64,000 nucleotides of DNA from Centroberyx gerrardi. Taxonomy: Eukaryota; Chordata; Actinopteri; Beryciformes; Berycidae. Location of the stretch: the NCBI RefSeq assembly GCF_048128805.1, contig NC_136016.1, positions 11,196,176 to 11,260,175 on the forward strand, written 5' to 3'. Each line of letters opens with the position of its first letter. The stretch's first letter is position 1. This document shows, in pieces, positions 24,456 through 37,633 of this stretch. Made by a program: the position numbers and the translations under genes. Under the pieces are notes generated by a model, which was not told the DNA's origin, made no database searches, and saw only the letters and a program-made list of their open reading frames with translations.

Positions 24456-27400
24456 AGAGAGGGTGCCCTGCTGCGTGACTGCTGCCCCTCCATCCCAGAG
24501 CCCACCCCTTCACATGAATCCCCCCCGGCGTGTCCTGACCTTTGGCTTCGTCAGAGGAGCTGCTCATGGCCCACTCAGAGCTGTGGTTGACTGGCTATTA
24601 GAACACACTCTTTAAAAACAGAACATTTTGGAGCTCAGTGGTAGGGCATCATTGAGAGTTACAGAATTATTTATCATTGCTGTTGGGGGCAAACCCCTTA
24701 AGTTCAATCCTGGTGAATTGAACTTTTCAATGCTTTTACATAAATAATTTATGTGGTATTTAATGTTCCCACAAGGACCAATTAAACTTTTAGAGAATCC
24801 ATTGTATTACTACTCACAAAATTGCATGGTTGTTAAACTGAAAAAACATGCTTTCTTAAACGTGTAGCATTTTTAAACATCAATATATTCTAGTCAGATT
24901 AATTATGATATCTAAGTATAATTACCGCAAACAAATGAGATCGTGGTGGACATGATTGGTAGCCTCTATCTCACACCAGTGGTATTGTTAGTGTTAGTGT
25001 TTTTGAAAATTAAGACCACATTTCCCATAAACCTTGCTGCTTCATGTCACAAAGAGGATGTTGCTACAAGTCCCCCCTCCTTACTCTTTTGCTTTAGATG
25101 ATAAACATGTTGTAAGTTTTGTTTCCATCGGCCTTTCACTCATTCCACTATCTGCCTTTGCCAGAAACTCTGAAAGCTTTAGCTGTGTTTATGCTGGAAG
25201 AACAGTTTTGTGCCATAAAGCAATCCAGCAGATTTCCTGCAAAGTCCAACCCGGTGTCACACAATGTAAAATGCAGCGTAGAGGCTGGCAGAGACTGCCA
25301 TTCGTCTTGGCGATCGTGTTGTTTGTTTACAGTAATTACACTAATGGCTCGAAAATGTAATGATTTATTGATGTTAAAATGCGACTTGTTAAATTTATCA
25401 CTGCTCTCAGCACCTTCAACAGGAGCTATATGCAATGTCATTCTTACTGTCATGCATATAATCAGTCTGTGACGGGCATGACAGATATGATAATAACCTA
25501 ATAATGGACCAATGAGAGGGTCCCTGTGGCTGGTTGGCTGTCAGCCATAGAAGTGATATAAAAGGCAGGAAGCAAGGTGGGCAGCAGGAGAGACATGAGC
25601 TGAAGTCTGACTCAGCCCCTGGTTGTATGGAGAGTCGGGGGGTGCTAGCACTGCTACTGTCATCACCCAGTGTCCATGTGACAAACAGACAAGCAGCCAG
25701 TCATGTGGGGAAGGAAAATCCTTCCATGTGATCTTGGGGAAACTCAAAACCGCTATTTGACTGTGACTGTTGTATTGAGCAAGATCGAACACGCTGGTGG
25801 GAGAGTCATCATCATCATTGTCATTGTCATTGTCGTCGTCATTGTTGTCGTCATCACCATCATCAGTTATAGTATTAGTAGTAGTAGAGGTCATAGTAGT
25901 AGTAGTAGTAGTGGATTAACTTTGTGTTGGTTTTATTTCTTAGTTTTTATGAATTGTCTATAAACTTTTCCTTTTTTAATCAGGCCTTTTTCCTTTTCCT
26001 TTTCCTGTGTTGCTTTTAATGACCTTTGCTGTTGGTTCATTTTATCTGTTTTTATGCACTTGTTTTTTACTCTGTAGCGCTGTGAGATTTACTTTAGATT
26101 TAAATGAAATGTATTATACAGATTCTTCAAGCCTCTTGCCTGAGAATATGTGTGTCTGTATCTATGTTTTGTATAAACATGGATTCCAGTTGTCTGTTTA
26201 AGTTGGAGGGAGGGTTCCTTAACTGGTTTGGCAACATTGTCTGACTGACTACAACCTGACCATTGGCAAACAACTTGTAATTTTTTGCTGTCATAATTCT
26301 GGGCCGGCCAGACGCGAACACCTCCGAATTCTCATCACTTGTAGTTGGGAATACAAGCCTCTGTCTTGACTTAACACCTATTTGACAATTCCCAGTGGAA
26401 TCTGAGAACCCCAAACACAAAGCACCTAGCGTGACTGAGGGTAAGACTCAGCAACATAGCTGGGAGATGGGGGTCGCTGGAGTGACTGCTGGGAGGATTG
26501 TACAGAATGAGGGGATGGGGGCACAGGGGAGGCGAATTTAAGGGCATTCAGCAGGAATCGTGCCCCAGTACTGCCAAGTCGCATCAGCAATACTGTCACA
26601 GCATCATCATCAGTGCTGTGTGCATGTGTGTGCGTGTGTGTGTGTGTGTGTGTGCGATGGGGGAGGGAGTTTCATACAGTAAGTGGGACAAATTAGGGTT
26701 ATCTCTATCACCGCAATGGAAAATATTCACCGCCTAGTCATTCTGAGTCACTGAATCTTTTGTCCTCGATGCTGGGAATGAGATTATTTGCCGGTTGCAA
26801 AACTAAATATTTTATCACACCCTGGTCTCGCACCTCTGAAATGGGGGCAGGTCGCTCTGCTGCTGTGAGGCGGTGAAAAGGAGGACATTGTTTTTATCTG
26901 GGTGTGGAAGATCTCCCTCGGCGGTCGTGTAGCGGGAGTTTGGCAGTGCCTTGATGTGCACTAAAAGTTTGACGCGGGCTGAGATCCATGTCTGGTACAA
27001 GAGCTGTAGGAAGAAAAACAGACGGGAGGAAAGGACAGGTGTCTTTAGAGTACACTACCTCCCACTATTCTTAAGTACAGAATAGTGGGAGGGATGGAGG
27101 GGAAGGGATCAACGATGCTACACCGAGGAATATGAGTCAGCGGGAGTGCAGATGGGCATATTAATTGACGCACATCCTCCCCTTCTCTCCATTCTCCCTC
27201 TCTATCTATCTATCTATCTATCTCACATTCTCTCTTTCTCTGGTTCTCCCTCCCCCTCCTCCTTCTCCTTCCTTCTGTTGTGAATTGATGGGAACGTGTC
27301 CCGGCTCCCAGTAATAAGAGAACTTATATTCATCTCCCACCCATCGATTTGCTGTGGCGGGGGGGCCTGCACGCTTGTCGCAGTCAATCTGTTCTCCCGT

Positions 27401-28305
27401 TCATTTCACTTCTGACGGAGGGAGACGGGCCCACTGCAGCTGGAAGGGCCAGTCACACTTTAACTGCTGGAAGTATAGACGATTACCCAGCAATGCAACC
27501 TGCTATAGAGTGAGCCTGTGCCAGTGCCTGTGTAGTATAAATGTATTCTATATTTTATGGTTCATCAATTGCGTTTTAGTGCCACTTCACAGCGACTCCA
27601 CAGGCATATAAAATGATGTTACACTGTAAAATCATGCTAATTTTAGAATTGACCTGTAAAATAAATTTCTTCTCATGCGTTTCTTGTAGTAATCATGAGG
27701 TATGATAGATGTACGAACATGAAATCACCCTCTTTGTTCTAATGTGTGTTTCCTCATATTTTTGCAGGTCTGCTGGGCAGCGAGCGTTTCAGCGGCTCTT
27801 CCCAGAACTACAGCACCCTGCTGCTGGAAGAGGAGGCCGGGCTGCTGTACGTGGGCGGCAGGGGAGCTGTGTACGCGCTCGACACCTCCAACATCTCCAC
27901 CCCTGGAAACCTCTCGGTGAGTGCCAAGATGCTGCGAGCTTCTTTCACAGTCCGCCATGTAATTGCTCCTGTTGCAAATGAACCAGCGAACGGCATTTCC
28001 CAAGTTTTCTCCTATTCCCTAAGTATTAAAGGAGGACAAACTAATAATAGCCTTAAGCAGATTGAGCAAATCCCATTGTGTTCCTCCAATTTTGTGGATA
28101 TCGGATTAAATGCACCAGGCATTTATTCAAGGGTTACTGAACTCAATGACGTGTTTTAGAGCGCAGCCAGAAAATTAAGATGGTAGTGCACTGTCCTCCT
28201 CTCGCTCTCCCTCCTTCTCTCTCTATCTCTCTCTCTCTCTCTTTTACTGTCTTTCTCTTACTCTCCTCTCTCTTTCTGTCTCTCACACACATAAACACAC
28301 TTGTT

Positions 28306-28352
<47 letters not shown>

Positions 28353-31300
28353 CTACCTCCTTTTCCCCTCTCTGTTTGGCTAACTGATGGTCATTACTTC
28401 CCCACATTGTTTGCAGATTGATTGGGAAGCTTCCCCTGAACAGAAGAAGCAGTGTCTAAATAAAGGCAAAGACAATCAGGTACAACGCTGCAGCACTGTT
28501 TGCACACACACTCAATTTGCCCCATCTTCTTTTTAGAACATTCATAGTCTTTATTTAAGATTGTTGTGTTCATTGCATTTATTTATTAATTATTGGAAAA
28601 TGCCAATAAAATAGTTCTGCTTTGTGATGTGCAAATTACTTCTAATGACAACACAGTGTATAATCTTTTCACTCAATTCTTTTTCCTCTTTCCCTATTAC
28701 CCAGAAAAATGATGCTGCAGTTTGAGCGTTGAAACCTTAATTATAGGGGCAGAAATTACCCCCATTCATTGAATAATTGCATAAAATAGCCTCTGTGTCT
28801 GAAGTGAATAGGTTGGCCTATGTTCTTGCCTTGCTTATTTTAGGGCTAGAAATACTCTGTTTTGTTCCCTGTTCTCTGCAGACAGAGTGTTACAATCACA
28901 TCCGCTTCCTGCAGCGGTACAATGAGACTCACCTGTACGTCTGCGGAACAAACGCCTTCAGGCCGCTCTGTGCTTACATAGTAAGAGCTCATTTGTTTTA
29001 ATTTCACTAACCATGTATTCAAATTACAGTTCAAGCTAATGAAGTTGAACTGAACTGAACTGGACTAGACTGATTAATTGACTGTTATCCCTCTCTCTGT
29101 AAGGATGCAGAGCGGTTCAGCTTCACATCAGGCTTCGAGGAGGGCAGAGACAGGTGTCCGTATGACCCAGCCAAGGGATACACTGGCCTCCTTGTGGGTA
29201 AGGAACCCCAATTTGCATTTAGTCTATCCTTCATCCAGTGGTGCAGTCAAAGCAATATGCAGGCACAGGGAATATGCTCATGTCTCTCCAGGGGCTGTTT
29301 GAGGGGAACACAGGGCGACAGCATCTCTCTTGTTAACATTAAATATGTATGCAATAGAAAACTGAGGAGCGAAATTCTCCCAAACATACCCTTAGTTCAA
29401 TTTGAACAAATTGATCACTTAGCATGCTGGGATCTCATTACCATCTATAAATATTACGACCATGTTGGGTCTCACTTTGCTCATCCAACTGCTTTCATTT
29501 ACATCTGATTCCAACTCAGATTGCCGAGTTTTTCCTTTTCTTCTTCTATCCTCCACTGACACGTCGTCTGTTTATCAGATGGCGAGATGTTCACGGCCTC
29601 TCAGTACGAGTTCCGCAGCTCTCCAGATGTGCGCAGGAACTTCCCCTTCCCCACACTCAGGACGGAGGAGGCCCCCACCAGGTGGCTTCTGGGTAGGTAC
29701 AACGCATGACAAAAAGAAGAAAATGCTCTACAAATATAATGTAGACATGAATCTTTTGCTCTTGTGTTTTGACTCCCTGCAAAATACCTAAAGACAGACG
29801 GTGCTTTGCATGTTATCATTTAAACTACTCAATGGACTAAACCTCACTGACATTTTGATCCCATCATATATTTTGCTGTCATACAAAAATAGGTCTATTG
29901 ATGCTCAAAATCTCTCATGCAATAGTTGAAATCCCATCTCAAAATATAAATTCTATTAAAAAAATGCACTGTAGCTCAAAGTGACTTAGTTGTGGCCATT
30001 CAATTATACTTAAAAGTTCCATCTAGTATCTGGTTTCCTAGGAGACACTTCCTGGGCTGCTAATAGGTCTGTGTGTGTGTCAATGTGCATGTGCATGTGT
30101 GTGTGTGTGTGTACAGAGGCAGACTTTGTGGGCTCTGTGCTGCTGAAGGAGAGCATCAACAGCTCCATCGGCGACGATGACAAGATCTACTTCTTCTTTA
30201 CGGAGAGGAGCCAGGAGCAGATGGCCTACCCCAGCCAGACCAAGGTGTCCAGAGTCGCCCGTGTCTGCAAGGTCAGAGACAGAGACGCTCACACAGGATC
30301 AAACCAAAATCATATTAATAGTTTTAGCGGGTCCGCCAGGTTTGGAAAGTACGCTCAAACAGGGCCAAACCAATATAAGTTTAATGGGTTTATACTGCCT
30401 GCAAGGTCACAGACGGAAGTAGGGAGGAAAGTTGCTGATTATTGGAGTTACCTAAATGGCTGGATTATCAAGGTTTTAGGACAGTGATACAGAGCCAAAC
30501 CATTATTGCATAAATGGATTTATGCTGGTTCTCTGTTCTCCATTTCTCCTTTTAGAATAATTTCATTGCTGAATGAACTAGCGGTTGGCTGTGTCATTGT
30601 GGGTGTCTCCAGTCTTGGTTTCTTTACTGAGGGGCTTCCTGCCATGCCACTGTTGCCAGGCAAACTAGAAGAAGCCCACCAACCCCCACCTCCAATGGCA
30701 AACCCCCCTTCTCTCTTTCTTCCCATCTCTCCCTCTTCCACTCCTCCTCCTCCTCCTCTCTTTCCCTCTCACCTCATTTCACTCGCGATCAGCGGCTCCC
30801 ATCCAGACAGCATGCCCCGCAACCGTTCCTGGAGAGCCAGAAGGCTGTTTTCTGTCTCCCTCTCTCCTTCTTCTGTCTTTTTTTGTGCATGATGGTGCAA
30901 TCACCATCACAGTACTCTGTTGTGCTGACATCACCGTTACATTATAACTATGCTATATACGCTCGCAGTCTATCTTCTCTTGATTCTGTCTGAGTCAAGA
31001 AGAAGTCATTTTCTGGAAATAAGGTCTGGCCTCTCTGTGCCTTTCTCTAATGCAGTGGAGTGGAGTTGTTGGAGAAGTATACAGTGCAATAACTCAGTGT
31101 GAAGTAGGCCACAGCAGCACATGCAGATGTCACTCTGGTCCCCAGCTCAGCCCCGTGGCAGCCAGACACCATGGTGGCTGGAGACAGATCCACAGACGGT
31201 GAAGGAACTGGCAGTAGCCTCTGGCCAGAAACCACTGGAGATGTGTCATTTTTTAGCTGCCTAACTAGTTGTCCTCTGTTTGTCCACTTCTCAGCCAAAC

Positions 31301-34300
31301 AGCATCTACTTCCCCTACAGTTATGACCCATATTCACAGAGTAGAGTGCAAGTTACAGGAAAATAAGGTCTTACCAGCAAAGTAAAGAAACAGAAATCAA
31401 TACCATTCTGAGAAAATATACTTCATTTTGATCTAAAGGCTTATGCTTAAATGGTTGAAATTAGTTTTTTAGACAAATATAAATAGTGAAGTTGGGGCCT
31501 GTGTATGAAAGGGCAGCTACTTTAGAGTTTTGATTTGTTTAACACTTTTTTGGTCACTGTATAATCCCATTTGTGTTATTTCATAGTTTTGATGTCTTTA
31601 CTATTCTAGTAGTCAAGCTATCTGCACACCTTCAAAGTCTTCTTTGCTCTGATGATGGCCTAAGGCCGAAAGCTCAGCAATAAAGCGCTGTGTATTGCAA
31701 GGCAGTGTGCATGGAATTTTTCTGTTCTATTTAGTAATGTCTTTACTATTCTAAAATGTGAAAAATAGTAAAAATAAAGTCGAAACTTTTGACTGGTAGT
31801 GTACATATGAATATTTTGTTTATATCAGTATTTGTTCACCATTTTGTAATCGCTGACTAGAGTTCATAATTTGCCCTTCTTTTATAGATATGGCCATTCT
31901 CCTGCAGATGCACATGGCACCTGTGTGTCTATCTGTAGCAAGGGTGAATGGCTGTACAGTTTGTGCTGTGCTCTGCTGTTTCTACAGACACTATACATGT
32001 CTGGCAGCAAACTGGCTCAAACAGGTCAGGCCTAGGCTAGTCTCCATCATCTGGGAGATTCCATGGGTTAATTTCCCCATAGGCAAATCCTCTATGCAGG
32101 GATTCTTGACTCTTGTTCCCTTAGGTAACGACATGACAGCACGGTGACCCCGAGTGTGTTTTGATTGACATGAAGTGTGATCTGTTTCCACTGCGATTTA
32201 GCTCACTCCTCAATGATAGCCTGATATATCCGTCTGTGTAAGAGTTGTTGATGTTATTTTTTGGTTGGCATCTATCTTACCTTTGCCTCCCCAAGCTCTT
32301 TGCCAACTCTCTCTGGGCGTTTTGTTCTGCGAAAAGACAAAACGTCAACAGCTGATGTGCCTGTAGACTCATTCCCTTTCTTGTTATTGTCTTTCTCTTT
32401 CTCTTATACCAAACAAAAGTGTTGCTATTATTGATGGAACTGTACTTTCCAGATGCAGGCATTTTTGCTTTAGATATTTATGTGTGTTTTGTTGATTAAA
32501 ACTACTTTGTCTTGTGCGTGGGAGGCTGAGGTGAGGTGGAGAACATACAGAGCTTTTTGATGAATGATAGATGTCCCTGAAAGACATAAACGAAGAGCGA
32601 TGAGGCACTGTAATTCAGACAAACAAGGAGAAAAGTAGTCTCAGACTCTTTTTCTCTCTCCTAAATGAGGTGTGCTAAATCACTCTTTTCGGGAGAGGTT
32701 GCATGCAGCCTTGCCTCCCAGCGCTACCGAAATGCAATTAGAGCAAATGTGCTAAAGTGGGCACACTCTGAGCCAGTATACTAACGTTGAGCTCCACTCG
32801 CATAAAACTCTATCTCCTACCTCCCTCTTTCTTTCTTTATATTTATGTGTACTCTATGATTTGATGCCTATATGTAGATCTGTGTGCATTGGTGTGTGTA
32901 TCTTTGTATTTGTGCATGCGTCTATTCTGCAATTACCATCTATACATAGACGCGTGTCCAGTGGTGTGTATATGAATATCAGAGTGTGTGTGTGTATCTG
33001 CCAGAGTATATCAGCATTACGTGAGGGACTTTGCTTATCTGTCCACCCTCCATCCATCCATCCATCGATCCATCCATCCATCCATCCATCCATTGTTCCC
33101 TGTCTCCTCTGTCCTCAGGGTGACTGGGGTGGCCAGAGGACCCTGCAGAGGAAGTGGACCTCCTTCCTCAAGGCCAGGATGGTGTGTTCTGTCCCGGACT
33201 ACGAGCTCCACCTCAATATCCTGCGCAGTGTGTTCGTCCTGCAGGGGCACGACGCACACAGCAGCATCTTCTATGGCGTTTTTGGCCTGGAATGGTAAGA
33301 GATGACATGGAATTTTGCCTCTACTACTAGACAGGGTGCTTGACTTTAAATGTTGCACTTATTTTATATTACACTCACATTTTAGGCATTTCACTGACAC
33401 TCTTAGGAGTTCAGTGTTTTTCTCTTGGGAGACATTGACTGTTGTGGAAATCGAACCTGCGACCTTCCAGTTACAGGACAGTCTCTCTAACCGTCTAACA
33501 GTCTCTATAACGGCTCTTTTGCAGACTGAGTAATGACAGCTATTGAGCCAAACAGTCTTCTAGTGGGTCCTCCAGTGTCTAATTTTAGTCTGATATGATT
33601 TTAATTGTACTTGTGGGAGACCAACATCATGATGATATCATGGTCGTACATGATATGATTACATTACGAACGTGCATTGTCTTATCTTAAGATGAACGCG
33701 GATCAGTTTCATTGAGAGGTTGAATAAAGTAGTTAACTTAGTTAGCAGAAGAGAACTAGCCGAGTTGCAGTCGGGGCTGAAGTGACAATGTCGGAGGACG
33801 ATGGCTGCCAGAAGAATAGCTGGCAGCGACGACAGTGTGTGTTTATGCTGATATGCAGAGTCATGCTGCATAAAACTGTCCCAAGGGTATTTAGATTCAG
33901 ATGGAGAGGATAGCAGTGCAATGGACCAGTAATACTATCGCTGTCTGTCTCCTTCTCCATTTCTCACCGCCACACTTCCTTTTTATGGATATTTGATCTC
34001 AACTTCATTCTGTCTGTCCCCTCGCTGCATCATCTGTCTCCTTTCTTCTTTCTTTCTCTCTTTCTTCTCTCTGTCTTGTCTTGTCACTCTGTACGCTGGT
34101 TTAATAAAAAACGTGCACCTGTATGACTAGTAGCCATCACTATGCGTTAGACTCAAGCGTGTGAGAATGAGTAAGCCCTTGAGCAACGCTGCTTGCGAGT
34201 TTTGAGGACAGATTCTGGTTTCAGTTCGATCTCATTTTTCTCACTTGAATGGTTTTGAAGGCTGAGGTGGGCAAACAATGGCCTTAAGTATGTGACTCAG

Positions 34301-36413
34301 ACATTTTCCCCCGTTACTAATCTCACCTTCAGGGTTTAGGATTAAGGGTCACCTGGTTCCCACCTCCCAACTCATGCTGTCGTTATTCAGTTGGACAAAA
34401 CCTTTCTTTCATAGGCACTCCACCAAAACCACAAGATGGGTTATGTTATTTATGACTCACAGATAATGGATCTTTCACTACAGAACTTTGAAAAACAAAC
34501 CATTTCCTCCTGAGTGGCTGACAGGAGTTGCTACCTGAATGCAGGTAACTAGAGATAAGGAGGGAGAATTGCACAACTGTCAGTGACGCCATTCCCATAT
34601 TCCATTCAAGACAAATTGATAAGATCCAAGAGGAAAAGATGAGTGTCAAAGCCAAAACGCCACTCCTTCACACCCGCAGTTTTCAGTGAATAATTTACAG
34701 ACCGTCTCTTAGCTTATTTACTTTTTACCTGTCAGTGGGCGCTTATGATGTGTGATGTGTTTGAAATCTGATCTGGGTAGCAGTTGCTCGCCAGATAACA
34801 ACAACCTCTCTGTGTTTGTACAGTGCCGAATTATTAATCCTGAATTCGTCTTCTGTGTGTGTCTTGGGGGTGGCGGTGGGGGGATTGTCTTTCAGGAAGA
34901 ATATCAAAGCGTCTGCTATCTGCCAGTACTCCTTCTCAGACGTACAGAAGGCGTTCGAGGGGCCGTACATGGAGGTCCAGGACTCAAAGTGGAGGGAATA
35001 CACAGGGAAAGTTCCAGAGCCCAGACCTGGATCTGTAAGAGTCTTTCCCCCTACGATCATGTATTACCTGCTGTGTATCATATTACGGTTTCTCCTTTCA
35101 TGCTCTTTTCCTCTCTTTCTACCTATATGAGGAACACTGTGATCATATCTCTCTCTCTCTCTCCCTCCAGTGTATAACAGATATGCATAGGTCCCAGGGC
35201 ATCAACTCGTCTCGAGACCTCCCAGACAATGTCCTCACCTTCGCCAGGAGGCACCCGCTGATGGCCAGCCAGGTCCACCCAATAGGGGCGCGCCCACTCA
35301 TGTTCAAGAGGAGCGTCAACTACGTCAAGATAGCGGTGCACAAGGCGCCGGCACTGGATGGGAAAATTTACACTGTACTGTTTTTGGGAACTGGTGAGTT
35401 TGGGGTATATCTTATCATGTTGCTACAGTACAGTCAGTACAGTTGATTGAGCAATTAGTCAGTCAATCAGTCAGTCAATCACTTGAACAATGCATTTTAG
35501 TTTGCTTTCACAAAAAATAAGCTCTATTCCATACTCATATTGCCGTTCATCGTTAATCAAGTCTCTTGGTGTAACACATTATGTTATATCTTTTCCAACA
35601 GATGACGGCTGGCTGCACAGAGCAGTAGAGATTGATGGGGAAATGCATATCATAGAGGAGCTGCAACTGTTTGATAAACCCCAGCCCATAGAGAGCATGG
35701 TCATATCCTCGGCTCTGGTATGAGTTCATCTAATGCAGACAATCATGGGCTGTTGACAGAAGATTTTCATTTATCAATCCCTGCCAGTTAATGATAACAA
35801 TTTTGAAATATTTCACTGATTAAAATTGTACAAACTGCATATATACATGTAAGTTAAATGTGTTTGGGGGGAAGTTAATCTGTTCTCAGCAGTCAAGGGC
35901 AATTTCTCCCTGGAGCAGTTAGAACAAATTCATTAGAACCACCAGGTGATGTATGATAATGATAATGAATGACAATTAATCAAAAAAGAATATTATAATG
36001 TAATACAATGCAGATTTTAATTTGTCTTGCACAGTCAGCAGCTCATAGGCATTTACATGCAAACAGTATAACATGCAAATACAGTACAAACAGATTGATC
36101 ATGTGTCTTTTTGTCCGACAGCGGAGAGTGTATGTGGGCTCCCACTCTGGAGTTGTGCAGGTACCGATGTCAGCCTGTGAGAGGTACACCTCCTGTTATG
36201 ACTGCGTATTCTCCAGGGACCCGTTCTGTGGCTGGGACGGGAAGGTGTGTGTCGACGTTTCCTCACGTCCACAGAGGTGAGGGGACAGTTACTGCAAATG
36301 TTACTGCAACACACTCCTGCATGTACACTGACACAGGTACACACAAGGGCACATTCTTATAAGCAAGCAGATACACAGGGAGGCTCACAGTGCACATAAA
36401 GTGGAGAAAGGTA

Positions 36414-36475
<62 letters not shown>

Positions 36476-37601
36476 GTATGTATGGGGTTTTGTGTTTTTG
36501 TGGTACAGGACCTTTTTGGATTCATAAATCTTTCTTTCTACAGAGCCAAACACAAACTGGGCTTATTCATTTATACATCTAGCTTTCCCTTCAAACAACA
36601 TTTCTATGAAAGCAGGTGTAAGACCATGTAATTGACACGTCTTTTCTTCATCAGCTCTGTTCATCTCAGCAGGGCCTAACCCTGGTGTGGTTTGGTTTGA
36701 ATCTCCATTGATTAGCCGAAGAACAGCAGGATTAGAAAACACGCTTCTCTTGCAGCTTGAATCAGCATTCAAGGCTAGAGAGAGAAAACATGGAAACAGA
36801 TGGGACTGAGAGTTTTATTGTTATTCTTCTCTCAATTGCTTACTTACTGAGATCTTAATTTAATCCTGCAAACTATTCAAATTAAATGCTGTGCAAAACC
36901 TTTCCATGATATACAGTAAACAGGCCTGGACAGTGGAGAGGCACATACATGAACAAATACATATAGCAAGCCCCTAAAAATCAAACACACACACACACAC
37001 ACACTCAAACACATACATACACATGCCGAGTTTTGCTCACAGTGGAGCTGGGGACTATTTGTGCCTCAGTTCATTCACTCTGCATGAGTGAGTAGCAGAC
37101 ATCTTAATCTCCATTACTGTAGCAGACACATCAGCCTCTCTTGTGGATGTGTTTTGTGGTTTGGAGGCAGCATCACTTTCAGAGAAAGCAGCAAAAGTAA
37201 TAGGATGTTAAATGCATAATGGAACAGAATACACGTCCTTGATTAATGTTGCACAATATCAGTTCAAAAAATCTATTAAAGTGTTAAATTACTTTTTTAT
37301 CCTACTGTTTACTAAAGGGAGAGTAGACAGTCCTCTCCAGTGTCTTTTTGAACCTTTTGACAGAAATCTGAAACACATTTATTTCAGGTCAAACCTAACC
37401 CAGGATATACTGAGAGGGAGCCGGGGCTGTGAGAACAGCACAGGTAACGGTATGTGTTAAAACACACACACACACTTACAAGTTTGCATGCATTATGCAA
37501 CATGTATCCTCTTTATTTTAGGGAAAATTTGAGAGAAATCATCGCTATACTGTACCTCCTGTCCGTCCACCATGTTAAATTTGAGCCATCCCTCATTCAC
37601 T

Positions 37602-37633
<32 letters not shown>

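Larger units (their letters stand above)
18997..27767 (+). other. intron 2 of sema4g (8.8 kb)
   Basis: No further coding exon is visible between the signal-peptide exon and the exon that opens the Sema domain. The intron is rich in GT/CA microsatellites between 22.6 and 24.5 kb and holds a C-run at about 19450, two perfect hairpins and a tRNA-like repeat. Confidence 0.7.

Noticed and set aside
24632-24722. tRNA gene
   Set aside because: A- and B-box-like words are present but the acceptor stem and anticodon arm do not form; it reads as a SINE remnant. The same applies to 12912-13015 and 33361-33505.
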